Shown in pieces: positions 34,680 through 44,638 of a stretch of DNA of 64,000 nt. Origin of the DNA: Streptomyces tanashiensis (GTDB taxonomy: Bacteria; Actinomycetota; Actinomycetes; Streptomycetales; Streptomycetaceae); assembly GCF_014648895.1 (NCBI RefSeq), contig NZ_BMRZ01000002.1, positions 806,001-870,000 on the forward strand. Direction: 5' to 3'. How positions within the stretch are numbered: position 1 is the first letter of the stretch; every line of letters starts with the position of its first letter. The translations under genes and the position numbers were made by a program. The notes under the pieces were generated by a model. The model had not been told where the DNA came from. It saw only the letters and a program-made list of their open reading frames with translations, and searched no databases.

Positions 34680-36907
34680 GGGCGGCACGGAGCGCCTCCG
34701 GTGCGGCCACCCGGGCCGGGTCCCGGCGCCGTGCACCCGCGGTCAAGGGCCGGCGGCCACGGACGGTCCGCACCCCCACCGTGCTCCAGATGGAGGCGGT
34801 CGAGTGCGGCGCCGCCGCCCTCGCCATGGTGCTCGGCCACCACGGCCGCTTCGTCCCGCTGGAGGAGCTCCGGATCGCGTGCGGCGTGTCCCGCGACGGT
34901 TCCCGGGCGGGCAACATCCTCAAGGCGGCCCGCGGTTACGGGCTCCGGGCCAAGGGCATGCAGATGGACCTGGCCGCGCTCGCCGAGGTGGCCGCGCCGG
35001 CGGTCCTGTTCTGGGAGTTCAACCACTACGTCGTCTACGAGGGCACGGGCCGCCGCTTCGGCCGCCCCGGCGTGTACGTCAACGACCCCGGCAGCGGCCG
35101 CCGTTTCGTCCCCATGGACCAGTTCGACACCAGCTTCACCGGCATCGTCCTCACCTTCGAGCCGGGCCCCGGCTTCCGCCGGGGCGGAAGCCGTCCGGGT
35201 GTCCTCGCCGCCCTGCCGGCCCGGCTGCGCGGGACCTCGGGGACCATGGCCGCCGCGGTCGTCGCCAGCCTCCTCCTGGTGGCCGTCGGCGCGTGGGTGC
35301 CGGCCCTGAGCCGTACGTACATCGACATGTTCCTCATCGGGAACCAGACGTCCCTGCTCGGTGTGGTCTTCGCGGCGATGGCGACGGCCCTCGTCCTCAC
35401 CGCGGTCCTGACCGCCCTCCAGCAGGCCAATCTGCTGCGCGGCCGCGTCATCGCCTCCACCCTGGGCAGCGCCCGCTTCCTGCGGCACCTGCTCCGGCTC
35501 CCGCTCGTCTTCTACGCCCAGCGCAGTCCGGCGGACCTCGTCCAGCGTCTCCAGTCCAACGACGCCGTCGCCGAGACCCTCGCCCGTGACCTGGCCGCGG
35601 CGGCCGTCGACGCCGTCGTCGTGGTCCTGTACGCGGTCCTGCTCTGGACGTACGACCCCCAGCTCACCGTCGTCGGCGTCCTGATCGCCCTCCTCAACGT
35701 TCTCGCCCTGCGCGTCGTCGTCCATCTGCGGGCCACCGGCACGCAGAAGCTGCGGGCCGAGAGCGCCCGGCTGACCAACACCGCGTACAGCGGGCTCCAG
35801 CTCATCGAGACGATGAAGGCCACCGGCGGCGAGGACGGCTTCTTCCGGCGCTGGGCCGGGCAGCACGCCACCACCCTCGACGTGCAGCAGCGGCTCGGCG
35901 TGCCCAGCGCCTGGCTGGCGATCGTCGCGCCGACCCTCGCCGCGCTCAACAGCGCGCTGATCCTCACGATCGGCGGTCTGCGGGCCGTGGAGGGCCACCT
36001 CACCGTCGGCCTGCTCGTCGCCTTCCAGGCACTGGTCACCGGCTTCACCGCACCGATCACCCGGCTCAACGGCGTGGCGGGCCGCGTGCAGGACTTCGCC
36101 GCCGACGTCGCCCGCCTCAGGGACGTCGAGGACTTCCCCGTCGACCCGGTCCACACCCGGCGCGCCCCGCGCACCGCCACCCGTCGCCTCACCGGCCACG
36201 TCGAACTGGAGGCCGTCACCTTCGGCTACAGCCCCCTCGACGCCCCCCTGCTCAAGGACTTCTCGCTGACCGTCGGCCCCGGGCAGCAGGTCGCGCTCGT
36301 CGGCGGCTCCGGAAGCGGCAAGTCCACGGTCTCGCGGTTGATGTCGGGCCTCTACACCCCCTGGGAGGGCGCGATCCGCATCGACGGCATGCGCCTGGAG
36401 GACATCCCGCGCAGCGCCCTCGCGGCCTCCGTCTCCTTCGTCGACCAGGACGTCTTCCTCTTCGAGGGCACCGTCCGCGACAACGTGGCGCTCTGGGACC
36501 CCTCCGTCCCGGACGAGGCCGTCGTCGCCGCCCTCCAGGACGCCGCGGTGTACGACGTGGTCGCCCGCCGCCCCGGCGGCATCCGCAGCCGCGTCGAGCA
36601 GGACGGCCGCAACTTCTCCGGCGGCCAGCGCCAGCGCCTGGAGATCGCCCGCGCCCTGGTGCGCCGCCCCAGCGTCCTGATCCTCGACGAGGTGACCAGT
36701 GCCCTCGACGCGGCGACCGAGCAGACCGTCATGGACAACCTGCGGCGGCGCGGCTGCGCCTGCGTGGTCATCGCCCACCGGCTCAGCACCGTGCGCGACA
36801 GCGACGAGATCGTCGTGCTCGACCGGGGCACGGTCGTGGAACGCGGCCGGCACGAACACCTCGTCGCGGCGCGCGGCGCGTACGCCGGCCTGGTCGAGGA
36901 GCACTGA
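34676..36907 (+). CDS. Peptidase C39 ABC transporter (NHLM peptidase/ATP-binding type)
   Basis: 743 aa. The N-terminal C39 peptidase has its catalytic Cys in VECGAAALA (C44), His in FNHYVVYEG (H117) and Asp in VNDPGSG (D137). A six-helix membrane domain (about 185-470) is followed by an ATPase with Walker A GGSGSGKST, signature FSGGQRQRLEIARAL and Walker B VLILDEVTSALD. It removes the leader at Gly-Gly and exports the core peptide. GTG start overlaps the HlyD-like gene. Confidence 0.92.
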   Translation: MRAARSASGAATRAGSRRRAPAVKGRRPRTVRTPTVLQMEAVECGAAALAMVLGHHGRFVPLEELRIACGVSRDGSRAGNILKAARGYGLRAKGMQMDLAALAEVAAPAVLFWEFNHYVVYEGTGRRFGRPGVYVNDPGSGRRFVPMDQFDTSFTGIVLTFEPGPGFRRGGSRPGVLAALPARLRGTSGTMAAAVVASLLLVAVGAWVPALSRTYIDMFLIGNQTSLLGVVFAAMATALVLTAVLTALQQANLLRGRVIASTLGSARFLRHLLRLPLVFYAQRSPADLVQRLQSNDAVAETLARDLAAAAVDAVVVVLYAVLLWTYDPQLTVVGVLIALLNVLALRVVVHLRATGTQKLRAESARLTNTAYSGLQLIETMKATGGEDGFFRRWAGQHATTLDVQQRLGVPSAWLAIVAPTLAALNSALILTIGGLRAVEGHLTVGLLVAFQALVTGFTAPITRLNGVAGRVQDFAADVARLRDVEDFPVDPVHTRRAPRTATRRLTGHVELEAVTFGYSPLDAPLLKDFSLTVGPGQQVALVGGSGSGKSTVSRLMSGLYTPWEGAIRIDGMRLEDIPRSALAASVSFVDQDVFLFEGTVRDNVALWDPSVPDEAVVAALQDAAVYDVVARRPGGIRSRVEQDGRNFSGGQRQRLEIARALVRRPSVLILDEVTSALDAATEQTVMDNLRRRGCACVVIAHRLSTVRDSDEIVVLDRGTVVERGRHEHLVAARGAYAGLVEEH

Positions 36908-36908
36908 G

Positions 36909-39908
36909 GTGAACGTCCCCCACTCTCCCGCAGGCCTCACCGGCGTACGGCACGGCGGCGGTTCCCCCGACCCGGTCGTCGCGGCGCTCGGCGCCCTCGG
37001 CACCGCGGTCGACTGCGCCGGCCTGGGCAGCCTCTCCCTCGAAGGGCCGCACGTGCTCTGGCTCGTCGTCGACGGCGCCATGGACCTCTTCGCCGTCGAC
37101 GCGGCGCGGCGCGGCCCCTGGCACTTCCTGGGCCGCCTCGACGCGGGCACGCTGCTGCTCGGTCCGGTCGACGGCCCCGCGCACACCCTCATCGGCCGAC
37201 CCGCGCAGGGCTGTCTGCTGCGCCGGATCGAGCTGCGCGACCTGCCGTACGCGGCGGGTGGGGCGTACGGCCACGCGGGGTACGGCCAGGAGGGGCCGGG
37301 AGGGCGGCCGTACGGGGAACACGGACTCGGCGGCCGCTGGTACGAGGGCCAGTGGTACGCGGACGAGTGGTACGAGGACCGGAGCCCGTACGGCGGCGTC
37401 CCGGCGGAGCCCGTCCTCACTCCTCTGGAGCACGCCTTCGCGCTCGGCATCGGGCGCGGGCTGCGCGTCCTCTACCAGGCGGCCCTCGACGGCAGCCCGG
37501 GGGACGCTCCCGGCGCGGCGGACGACGACGTCCTCTGGATGCGCCTCACCCCCGGCAGCATCGCGTACGGGGCGGCGTACGAGAGCCAGGGGAGCCAGGG
37601 CCACGCGGCCGGCACCCTCCTCGTCGACTCCGCGACCTGGCAGGGCATGGTCGACCAGCAGTACCGGCTCCTCCACGCCCTGGACGGCTGGATCGAGCAG
37701 CTCGAACGCGACCACGAGGACCGCGCGGCCGCCGGGATCGAAGCCGGGCACGCCGCACGCACACGGGCCGACCGCACCCTGCTCGACTCCATCGGCCGCC
37801 GCTCCCGGGACCGCTCCGGCCGCACCCCCGCGGCGGACCGCACCCACGACGAAGCGGCCTACGCGGTGTGCCGGGCCGTCGCCCACGAGGCCCGCATCGT
37901 GCTCGCGGAACCGGCCGACGCGGGCGCGGAGCCCGGGCTCCTCGACCCCGTCGAACGCATCGCGCTCGCCTCCCGGATCCGCACCCGGGGCGTCCGGCTC
38001 GGCGAGCGCTGGTGGCGCGAGAACAGCGGACCGCTCGTGGGCCGGCGCGCGGCGGACGGGTCACCGGTCGCCCTGCTGTGGCGGCGAGGCCGGTACGTGG
38101 CCCACGACCCCGCCACGGGCGGGCGGGAGCGCGTCGACCGGGCCGGCGCAGCGGCGTTCGCACCGCGCGCCGTCATGTTCTACCGGCCCCTGCCGGACCG
38201 GCCGCTCGGCCTGCTGCGCCTGCTCCGGTTCAGCGTGCGGGGCACCCGGGCGGAGCTCCGCGACCTGCTCCTCGGCGGGCTCGTCGCGGTCGGCCTCGGC
38301 GCGCTCGTGCCGGTCGCCACCGGCACGGTGCTCGGCACGTACGTCCCCGCCGCCGAGACCGGACTCATCGTCCAGGCCGGCCTCGCGATCATCGCCACCA
38401 GCGTCGTCTCGGCCGCCTTCATGCTGCTCCAGAACACCGCGATCCTCCGGATGGAGGGCCGGATCGAGGCCACCCTCCAGCCGGCCGTATGGGACCGGCT
38501 GCTGCGCCTGCCGACGACGTTCTTCACCGGCCGCTCGACGGGAGAACTGGCCGGTGCGGCGATGGGCATCAGCGCGATCCGGCGTGTCCTGTCCGGCATC
38601 GGCCCCGTGGTCGTCCAGGCGGGCACCGTCGGCACGGTCAACCTGGTGCTGCTCCTCGTCTACAGCGTGCCCCTGGCCCTCGCCGCGCTCGCGCTGCTGC
38701 TCGCCACGGCCGCGGTCTTCCTGGGGCTCGGCCTGTGGCAGCTGCGGTACCAGCGCCAGCTGATCCGGCTCGGCAACAAGCTCGACACCCAGGCCTTCCA
38801 GACCCTGCGCGGTCTGCCCAAACTGCGGGTCGCGGCGGCCGAGAGCTTCGCGTACGCCGCGTGGGCCGGGGAGTTCGCCCGCACCCGCGAGCTGCACCGG
38901 CGCATCGGGCGGATCAAGAACGTCCTCGCGGTCCTCGGCGCGGTCTGTCTGCCGCTGTGCACGCTCGTGATGTTCGCGCTCCTCGCCGGTCCGGCCCGCG
39001 GCACGCTGACCGCGAGCGAGTTCCTCACCTTCAGCACCGCCGTCACGATGATGCTGTCCTCGGTCACGCAGCTGACCGGCGCACTCCTCTCGGCCGCCGC
39101 CGTACAGCCCATGTTCGAACAGATACGGCCGGTGCTCAGGGAGACGCCCGAGGTCCGCGGTTCCAGTGCCCCGCCCGGCGAGCTGACCGGCGCGATCGAG
39201 GCCGAGAACCTGTCCTACCGCTACACCGAGGACGGCCCGCTGGTCCTCGACGGGGTCGGTCTGCGGGTGCGGCCGGGCGAGTTCGTCGCGATCGTCGGAG
39301 CCAGCGGCAGCGGCAAGTCCACGCTCCTGCGGCTGCTCATCGGCTTCGACCGGCCGGTCGCCGGGACCGTGCGGTACGACGGGCAGGACCTCGCGGCCCT
39401 GGACCGGGCGGCCGTGCGCCGTCAGTGCGGCGTCGTCCTCCAGAACGCCCAGCCGTTCTCCGGCTCCGTCCTCGACTGCATCCGCGGCGCGGGGACGTAC
39501 CCCCTGGAGGACGCGTGGGCCGCCGCCGCGATGGCGGGCCTGGCGGAGGACATCAAGGCCATGCCCATGGGCATGCACACGATGCTGTCCGACGGCGGAG
39601 GCAGCATCTCGGGCGGCCAGCGCCAGCGCCTGATGATCGCCCAGGCGCTCATCCGCCGCCCCCGCGTCCTCTTCTTCGACGAGGCGACCAGCGCCCTGGA
39701 CAACGAGGCCCAGCGGACCGTGATCGAGTCGACCCGGGCTCTCCACGCGACCCGTGTCGTGATCGCCCACCGCCTCTCCACGATCATGGACGCGGACCGG
39801 GTGATCACGCTGGCGGACGGCCGCGTCGTCCAGGAAGGCACCCCCGCCGAGCTCCTCGCCGACACGACCGGTCTCTTCCACGAGCTGGTCCGACGCCAAC
39901 TGGGCTGA
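36909..39908 (+). CDS. Second NHLM-type ABC transporter with N-terminal sensor-like domain
   Basis: 999 aa from GTG one base after the preceding stop. The N-terminal region (about 1-110) resembles the cyclic-nucleotide-binding-like fold of the NHLM ATP-binding family. It is followed by an unusual Gly/Tyr/Trp-rich insert (about 114-164). After a long linker come six membrane helices and an ATPase with Walker A VGASGSGKST, signature ISGGQRQRLMIAQAL and Walker B VLFFDEATSALD. It has no C39 Cys, so it depends on the partner transporter for leader cleavage and probably forms a heterodimer with it. Confidence 0.88.
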   Translation: MNVPHSPAGLTGVRHGGGSPDPVVAALGALGTAVDCAGLGSLSLEGPHVLWLVVDGAMDLFAVDAARRGPWHFLGRLDAGTLLLGPVDGPAHTLIGRPAQGCLLRRIELRDLPYAAGGAYGHAGYGQEGPGGRPYGEHGLGGRWYEGQWYADEWYEDRSPYGGVPAEPVLTPLEHAFALGIGRGLRVLYQAALDGSPGDAPGAADDDVLWMRLTPGSIAYGAAYESQGSQGHAAGTLLVDSATWQGMVDQQYRLLHALDGWIEQLERDHEDRAAAGIEAGHAARTRADRTLLDSIGRRSRDRSGRTPAADRTHDEAAYAVCRAVAHEARIVLAEPADAGAEPGLLDPVERIALASRIRTRGVRLGERWWRENSGPLVGRRAADGSPVALLWRRGRYVAHDPATGGRERVDRAGAAAFAPRAVMFYRPLPDRPLGLLRLLRFSVRGTRAELRDLLLGGLVAVGLGALVPVATGTVLGTYVPAAETGLIVQAGLAIIATSVVSAAFMLLQNTAILRMEGRIEATLQPAVWDRLLRLPTTFFTGRSTGELAGAAMGISAIRRVLSGIGPVVVQAGTVGTVNLVLLLVYSVPLALAALALLLATAAVFLGLGLWQLRYQRQLIRLGNKLDTQAFQTLRGLPKLRVAAAESFAYAAWAGEFARTRELHRRIGRIKNVLAVLGAVCLPLCTLVMFALLAGPARGTLTASEFLTFSTAVTMMLSSVTQLTGALLSAAAVQPMFEQIRPVLRETPEVRGSSAPPGELTGAIEAENLSYRYTEDGPLVLDGVGLRVRPGEFVAIVGASGSGKSTLLRLLIGFDRPVAGTVRYDGQDLAALDRAAVRRQCGVVLQNAQPFSGSVLDCIRGAGTYPLEDAWAAAAMAGLAEDIKAMPMGMHTMLSDGGGSISGGQRQRLMIAQALIRRPRVLFFDEATSALDNEAQRTVIESTRALHATRVVIAHRLSTIMDADRVITLADGRVVQEGTPAELLADTTGLFHELVRRQLG

Positions 39909-40014
39909 TGCCGGGACGGCCGTCGCCGCGCCGGGCCCGCGTGGCTGATGGGGACGGCCCCTCGGAGCGTGTACACGTACGACAGTGATCGCAGCGCAGA
40001 CGAAAGGGAACTCC

Positions 40015-40932
40015 ATGCACGCCGACCGACCGGACCCCTCCCGCCGTACCGCGCTCGCCCTGGGCGGAGGCGCGGCACTCACGGCCGCGCTCGCCCTGGG
40101 CGGCGGCACCGCGCAGGCCCTGCCGCGGACGGGCGGCGGCGTCGCGCGGCTGAGGCGCCTGGAGCGGGAGCACGGCGCACGGCTGGGCGTCTTCGCCCGC
40201 GACATGCGCACGGGCAGGACCGTGGCCCACCGGGCCCACGAGCGCTTCCCGATGGCCTCCGTGTTCAAGACGCTCGCCGTCGCGGCCGTCCTGCGCGACC
40301 ACGACCGCGCCGGGGAGTTCCTCGCCCGGCGCGTCCACTACACCGCGGTGTACGCCGCCAGGTCGGGCCACTCGCCGGTCACGGGGCTGGCCGCGAACGT
40401 CTCGGGAGGCATGACGATCTCCGAACTCTGCGACGCCGCCCTCCGCTTCAGTGACAACGCCGCCGCCAACCTGCTCCTCGAGGAGCTGGGCGGCCCCACC
40501 GCGATCACCCGCTTCTGCCGCTCCCTCGGGGACGGGGTCACCCGGCTCGACCGGTGGGAGCCCGAACTCAACTCGGCGGAGCCCACTCGGGTCACCGACA
40601 CCACGACCCCGCACGCCATCGGCCTCGACCACGCCCGCCTGCTGCTCGGCGACGCGCTGGCGCCCCACGACCGGGAGCGGCTCGCCGGCTGGATGCTCCG
40701 CAACACCACCAGCGCCGAGCGGTTCCGCCGCGGCCTGCCGGCCGACTGGCGCCTCGCCGACAAGACCGGCTCCGCGCGCTTCGGCGGCGCCAACGACGTG
40801 GGCATCGCCTGGCGGCCGGACGGCACACCGGTCGTCCTGGCGGTCCTCACCACCCGGCCCGAGGAGGACGCGACGTCCGACAACGCGCTGGTGGCAAGGA
40901 CGGCCGCCGTTCTGGCGCAGGAGCTCGCCTGA
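40015..40932 (+). CDS. bla: Class A beta-lactamase, Tat-exported
   Basis: 305 aa with a twin-arginine signal (SRRTALALGGGAALTAALAL). Active-site motifs are complete: SVFK (S70xxK73), SDN in FSDNAAANLL, WEPELN containing the general-base Glu166, and KTG in DKTGSARFG. It hydrolyses beta-lactams outside the membrane. ATG follows AAGGGA. It lies 106 bp after the exporter genes and is probably not part of the peptide system. Confidence 0.93.
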   Translation: MHADRPDPSRRTALALGGGAALTAALALGGGTAQALPRTGGGVARLRRLEREHGARLGVFARDMRTGRTVAHRAHERFPMASVFKTLAVAAVLRDHDRAGEFLARRVHYTAVYAARSGHSPVTGLAANVSGGMTISELCDAALRFSDNAAANLLLEELGGPTAITRFCRSLGDGVTRLDRWEPELNSAEPTRVTDTTTPHAIGLDHARLLLGDALAPHDRERLAGWMLRNTTSAERFRRGLPADWRLADKTGSARFGGANDVGIAWRPDGTPVVLAVLTTRPEEDATSDNALVARTAAVLAQELA

Positions 40933-40953
40933 GCGGCGAAGGAGAGGACCTGA

Positions 40954-41607
40954 TCAGTCGGGCCCGGTCCAGTCGAAGGTGATGTGCTTGCTGGACCGGC
41001 CCTCACGGCTCCAGAGGAAGCCGTGGGCATCGGCGCGGTCCGCCGTCGAACGGCCCCAGGTCGCGACCTGGCCCGGTCCGGTCTCCGCACCCGGCAGGTT
41101 GGTCGACTGGACCCGCGCACCCTCCGGGGTCGTGGGTCCCGTGAGCGCGACCGCGCTCGCCTCGACCCGGCCCGGCACCACGGCCCGCCAGCTCGCGAGG
41201 TCGTCGGCGACCTCGATCTCGATGGGCGCGAACTCCATGCCGCGCATCTCGGCGCCCATCATGCTCACCATCTGGGCGGGCCAACTGCCCGCCTGCCCAC
41301 CGAAGATCATCTGAAGCGCCTCGCGCTGGGCTTCGTCGGCGCGCTCGTCGACGAAGACGGCGGCGTACGTGTCCGTGTGCTCGGCCCAGATGTTGCCGAC
41401 GAACGCACCCAGCATCAGCACGTTCAGGCCGTCCAGCCGTACGTCACCGTAACGGCCCTCGCGGATGTGCCAGGCCAGGATGCCGTCGCAGTCGCCGTAG
41501 GTGGGCAGCTGCGCGAACGAGCACGGGCAGGGCACGTTGCACTTGCAGGTGTCGAACCAGTCGCCCGCCGCGTGCCACCGGGGAACCGTCGCCGTCGTCT
41601 CGGACAT
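40954..41607 (-). CDS. DUF1326-family protein
   Basis: 217 aa from ATG at 41607, supported by GAGGAGG. The N-terminus contains the Cys-rich DTCKCNVPCPCSF stretch that defines the family and could bind metal or carry redox thiols. Function is unknown. It is divergent from a DUF2182 membrane protein; these two families are often neighbours and are thought to work together. Confidence 0.85.
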   Translation of the reverse strand: MSETTATVPRWHAAGDWFDTCKCNVPCPCSFAQLPTYGDCDGILAWHIREGRYGDVRLDGLNVLMLGAFVGNIWAEHTDTYAAVFVDERADEAQREALQMIFGGQAGSWPAQMVSMMGAEMRGMEFAPIEIEVADDLASWRAVVPGRVEASAVALTGPTTPEGARVQSTNLPGAETGPGQVATWGRSTADRADAHGFLWSREGRSSKHITFDWTGPD

Positions 41608-41754
41608 CTCCGTGCCTCCTCGTGACCGTGCCGGGACGTCGGTCTCGGGAGGACGGCAGAGCCCCCGGGAACCATCGCCGGCCCACGCCCGGGTGGTACG
41701 GGTATCCATGTCGATTGTCCCACCGCGGGGGTCACCCGGCGAAGGTATGTGCCG

Positions 41755-41844
41755 CGTACACGCGTTCCCTCGTACACGTTCCCTCGTACACGCTCCCTCG
41801 TGCACGCTCCCTCGTACACGCTCCCTCGTGCCCGCCGCTCCCGC
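41755..41844. repeat. 14-bp tandem repeats in a divergent promoter
   Basis: Four contiguous near-identical units of the type CGTACACGCTCCCT occupy 41771-41826, with degenerate copies on both sides. They lie between the DUF1326 and DUF2182 genes, just before the DUF2182 start. They may be protein-binding sites or a length-variable spacer. Confidence 0.75.
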
Positions 41845-41879
41845 GCGCACGCGCGGGTCCATCGTGATGTGCTGGAGGT

Positions 41880-42707
41880 GTGCGCCTCGACCGGAAGGCC
41901 CTCTCACCCCCTCTGCGTCCGGCGAATCTCCTGTCGGCCCGGCAGCTGGCGTTCGCCTGGTCCGTGATGGCGTCGATCGCCCTCCTCGCCTGGGTGCTGG
42001 TGGCCGACCAGGCCCGTGACATGGGGGTCGAGCCGGGAACCATGGGCATGGGCGTCCCGCTGTTCCTGCTGCTGTGGCTGGTCATGATGATCGCCATGAT
42101 GTTCCCGTCGGTGGCCCCGGTGGCCCTCACCTGGGCGCGGGCCATCGGGCGCCAGTCACCCACGGGAGTCGTGCGGGTGGCCCGTACCGTCCAGTTCGTC
42201 GGCGGGTACCTGCTGGCCTGGACGGCCTTCGGCCTGCTCGCCTACGGGCTCCTCGCCGGGACCGGCGCCCTGGTGGACGAGCACCCGGGCGCCGGGCGCT
42301 GGATCGGCGCGGGGGCCTTCCTGGTCGCCGGGCTGTACCAGTTCGGGTCGTGGAAGGACCTCTGCCTGCGGCACTGCCGGAGCCCGATGGGTCAGCTCGT
42401 GCGCTACGCGGGCTTCCGGCCCCGGGCCCGCGATCTGCGGGTCGGGGCGCACCACGGGGCGTACTGCGTGGGCTGCTGCTGGGGGCTGATGGTCGTGCTC
42501 GTCCCGCTGGGCGTCATGAACGTCCTGGCGATGGCCGCGGTGGCCGTGGTGATCTTCGTGGAGAAGCTCTGGCGGCTGGGACCCGTCTTCTCGCAGGTCG
42601 TCGGGGCCGCCTTCCTCGCCCTCGCGGTACTGAGCCTCTTCCAGCCCTGGCTGCTGCCGGGCCTGATCCCGTCGCAGTCGCCCATGACGGAGATGCTCCA
42701 CCGCTGA
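41880..42707 (+). CDS. DUF2182-family membrane protein
   Basis: 275 aa from GTG with about six membrane helices. The Met-rich stretch WLVMMIAMMFPSVAPV and paired Cys (DLCLRHCRSP and YCVGCCWGL) are typical of this family of predicted metal-binding membrane proteins. With the divergent DUF1326 protein it probably forms a metal- or thiol-handling pair. Exact function is unknown. The annotated start is close to the tandem repeats, so transcription start is probably within them. Confidence 0.82.
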   Translation: MRLDRKALSPPLRPANLLSARQLAFAWSVMASIALLAWVLVADQARDMGVEPGTMGMGVPLFLLLWLVMMIAMMFPSVAPVALTWARAIGRQSPTGVVRVARTVQFVGGYLLAWTAFGLLAYGLLAGTGALVDEHPGAGRWIGAGAFLVAGLYQFGSWKDLCLRHCRSPMGQLVRYAGFRPRARDLRVGAHHGAYCVGCCWGLMVVLVPLGVMNVLAMAAVAVVIFVEKLWRLGPVFSQVVGAAFLALAVLSLFQPWLLPGLIPSQSPMTEMLHR

Positions 42708-42766
42708 CCTCGGGCTCCGCCTGCCGGGCCCGGGCGTCTGTCAGGTGCAGGCCCGGGCCGGCCGAG

Positions 42767-43480
42767 TCATCGAGACCGGCGACCGACGCGAGCGGCAGAG
42801 GTCTCGGGCACCTCGACCGGGCGCAGCACCGTGAGCGAGTCCTCCTGGCGCGCCACCATCGCGAAGGGGAACCTGTCGGTCTCCAGGCAGAGTTCGACAT
42901 CGTCCGGGTGGTAGCCGCTGCGCAGCCCGGCGGCGAGGTCCGCCGCGGCGCCGGAGGTCCTCGCGCGATGGAGGTACGGGGCCGCTTCGACATCGCCTCC
43001 CGTCATGCGCTGTGCGATGTACTCGGCGCAGGCCAGATCCTCCTCGGCCCGGCCTCCCTCGCCGGTGACCACGAACGTCACCGGCCCGGCGTCCTCGGTC
43101 CGCAGAAAGCGCGCCGTCGGACCGGCCACCACGAAGCTCGCGCAAAGGACCAGAGGCGCGTCGGCGACGGCCAGCGCGCCCACGGTTCCCGCCGTCGTCT
43201 TCTGCACCAGCGTGCGGCCGGCGAAGTCGCGTGATCTGAGCAGCCCGGGCGAGTTCACCGCGTCGAACCCGGCCGCCGGAGCTCCGTCCTTCAGGGCCAG
43301 CCAACCCGAGTGGCTCTCCTTCAGGGCGAGCGCCTCGCTCTCCGTCGAGGCCAGGACGATCCTCTCGACGCCACGCGAGAAGGCCCAGGCGGCCACGGTG
43401 AAAGCGCGCATGACGTCGATGACGACCGCGACACGGGGGACGTCGGTCAACTCCGGTATGCCGACAAAGCGATGATCCAT
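42767..43480 (-). CDS. 2-phosphosulfolactate phosphatase family protein (ComB-like)
   Basis: 237 aa. Family landmarks include [19 protein letters not shown] at the N-terminus, [24 protein letters not shown] and the acidic [16 protein letters not shown]. ComB dephosphorylates 2-phosphosulfolactate in coenzyme M synthesis in methanogens; in actinomycetes the homologue is widespread without coenzyme M and its role is unclear. It stands alone here. Confidence 0.82.
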   Translation of the reverse strand: MDHRFVGIPELTDVPRVAVVIDVMRAFTVAAWAFSRGVERIVLASTESEALALKESHSGWLALKDGAPAAGFDAVNSPGLLRSRDFAGRTLVQKTTAGTVGALAVADAPLVLCASFVVAGPTARFLRTEDAGPVTFVVTGEGGRAEEDLACAEYIAQRMTGGDVEAAPYLHRARTSGAAADLAAGLRSGYHPDDVELCLETDRFPFAMVARQEDSLTVLRPVEVPETSAARVGRRSR

Positions 43481-43619
43481 CGCACCATTCTGGCGCCCCC
43501 GACCGCCCGAGGGTTCCGAAATCTGCGACCACCGTCGATACGAAGGGACTCCACCGTCTCCACCTGCGGTTTCGGCCGCACGGCGGGGACAGGGGATGCC
43601 CGCCGCACGCACTTCGACC

Positions 43620-44300
43620 TCAGCGCAGGCGGCGCGCGCGGAGCACCACGTCGTCGGTGTGGTGCGCGCCGGCCCCGCCGTCGGGCACCACGCGGGGCCG
43701 TTCCTCGTCCACCTCGATCACCCAGTCGTCGTCGAGCAGAGCCGCGACCATCGAGGGCCAGACGTAGTCGGCGGGGTCGAAGCCGCTGTCGTTCGCCTCG
43801 CGGGTGTCCATTCCCGCGTGGTGCACGAGCAGCAGCACTCCACCGACCGCGACGGCGGAGAGCAGGGCGCGTTCGGCGCTGCCGTCGGCCGTGCGCAGCA
43901 GCGCCGGGTACTGGGCGGAGACCAGGTCGAAGGAGGCCGGCGGGAGTGCCGCCTCCGTCAGTGCGGCATGGACCCAGCGCACGTCGACGCCGGCGTCCCG
44001 CGCGTGCCCGGCCGCCCGCTCCAGCGCCACGCCGGAGACCTCGAGCGCGGTCACGTCCCAGCCGCCGCGCGCGAGCCAGACGGCGTCCGCGCCCTCGCCG
44101 CAGCCGACGTCGAGCACGCGGCCGGGCACGAGCCCGGCGACCTCGGCCACGAGTGCGCCGTTGGGCCGGCCGCTCCACAGTTGCTGCCGGTCGGCATAGA
44201 GGTCGTCCCACTTCGCCCGTACCTCGGGGTCTCCGACGTATGCGTCGGTGGGCGAAGGGATCGGAGATGCGGGCGATGCCGCAGCGATGTTGTCCGTCAC
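43620..44300 (-). CDS. Class I SAM-dependent methyltransferase
   Basis: 226 aa from GTG. The SAM-binding motif is [19 protein letters not shown], followed by the acidic ALEVS and FDLVSAQY. It resembles small-molecule methyltransferases of the thiopurine/tellurite type ([17 protein letters not shown] at the N-terminus). It is divergent from the persulfide detoxification unit. The substrate is unknown; a thiol or sulfide would fit the neighbourhood. Confidence 0.8.
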   Translation of the reverse strand: MTDNIAAASPASPIPSPTDAYVGDPEVRAKWDDLYADRQQLWSGRPNGALVAEVAGLVPGRVLDVGCGEGADAVWLARGGWDVTALEVSGVALERAAGHARDAGVDVRWVHAALTEAALPPASFDLVSAQYPALLRTADGSAERALLSAVAVGGVLLLVHHAGMDTREANDSGFDPADYVWPSMVAALLDDDWVIEVDEERPRVVPDGGAGAHHTDDVVLRARRLR

Positions 44301-44414
44301 GAGCCCACCGTCGTCCCTCGCGCCCGGCTCGGGCCACTCATGTTGCCGGTCCGGCAAAACCTCCGTCCCCGCGCGATGAGCGGGTGGCAGAGGTCCCGGC
44401 GGGGCACCTGCCTG

Positions 44415-44453
<39 letters not shown>

Positions 44454-44457
44454 GAGA

Positions 44458-44473
44458 ATACCCAGGGGGGTAT
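44458..44473. promoter_or_regulatory. CsoR/CstR-type operator 1
   Basis: ATACCC-aggg-GGGTAT. Known CsoR and CstR operators have the same AT-flanked G/C tract layout. It lies upstream of the MBL-rhodanese gene. Confidence 0.75.
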
Positions 44474-44514
44474 TTGACTTTCCCCGAAGCACCCCCTTAC
44501 CGTCGAGTACATAA

Positions 44515-44530
44515 ATACCCAGGGGGGTAT
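44515..44530. promoter_or_regulatory. CsoR/CstR-type operator 2
   Basis: An exact repeat of the 16-bp operator 1 sequence, 57 bp downstream and 109 bp before the MBL-rhodanese start. Confidence 0.75.
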
Positions 44531-44638
44531 CAGAGTCCACCTCGGCCAGACGCTCGCACGCGCCACGGGCGCATGGCCGGCTTGCGCCCTGCCACCTCGC
44601 GCCCACCCCTGGCGTGCGCTCCTGATGAAGGGATTGCC

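Noticed and set aside
41424..41900. Minus-strand repeat peptide (YEGACTRERVRGN type) across the 14-bp repeats
   Set aside because: It arises from reading the tandem repeats in frame; there is no ribosome site and it overlaps the divergent promoter.
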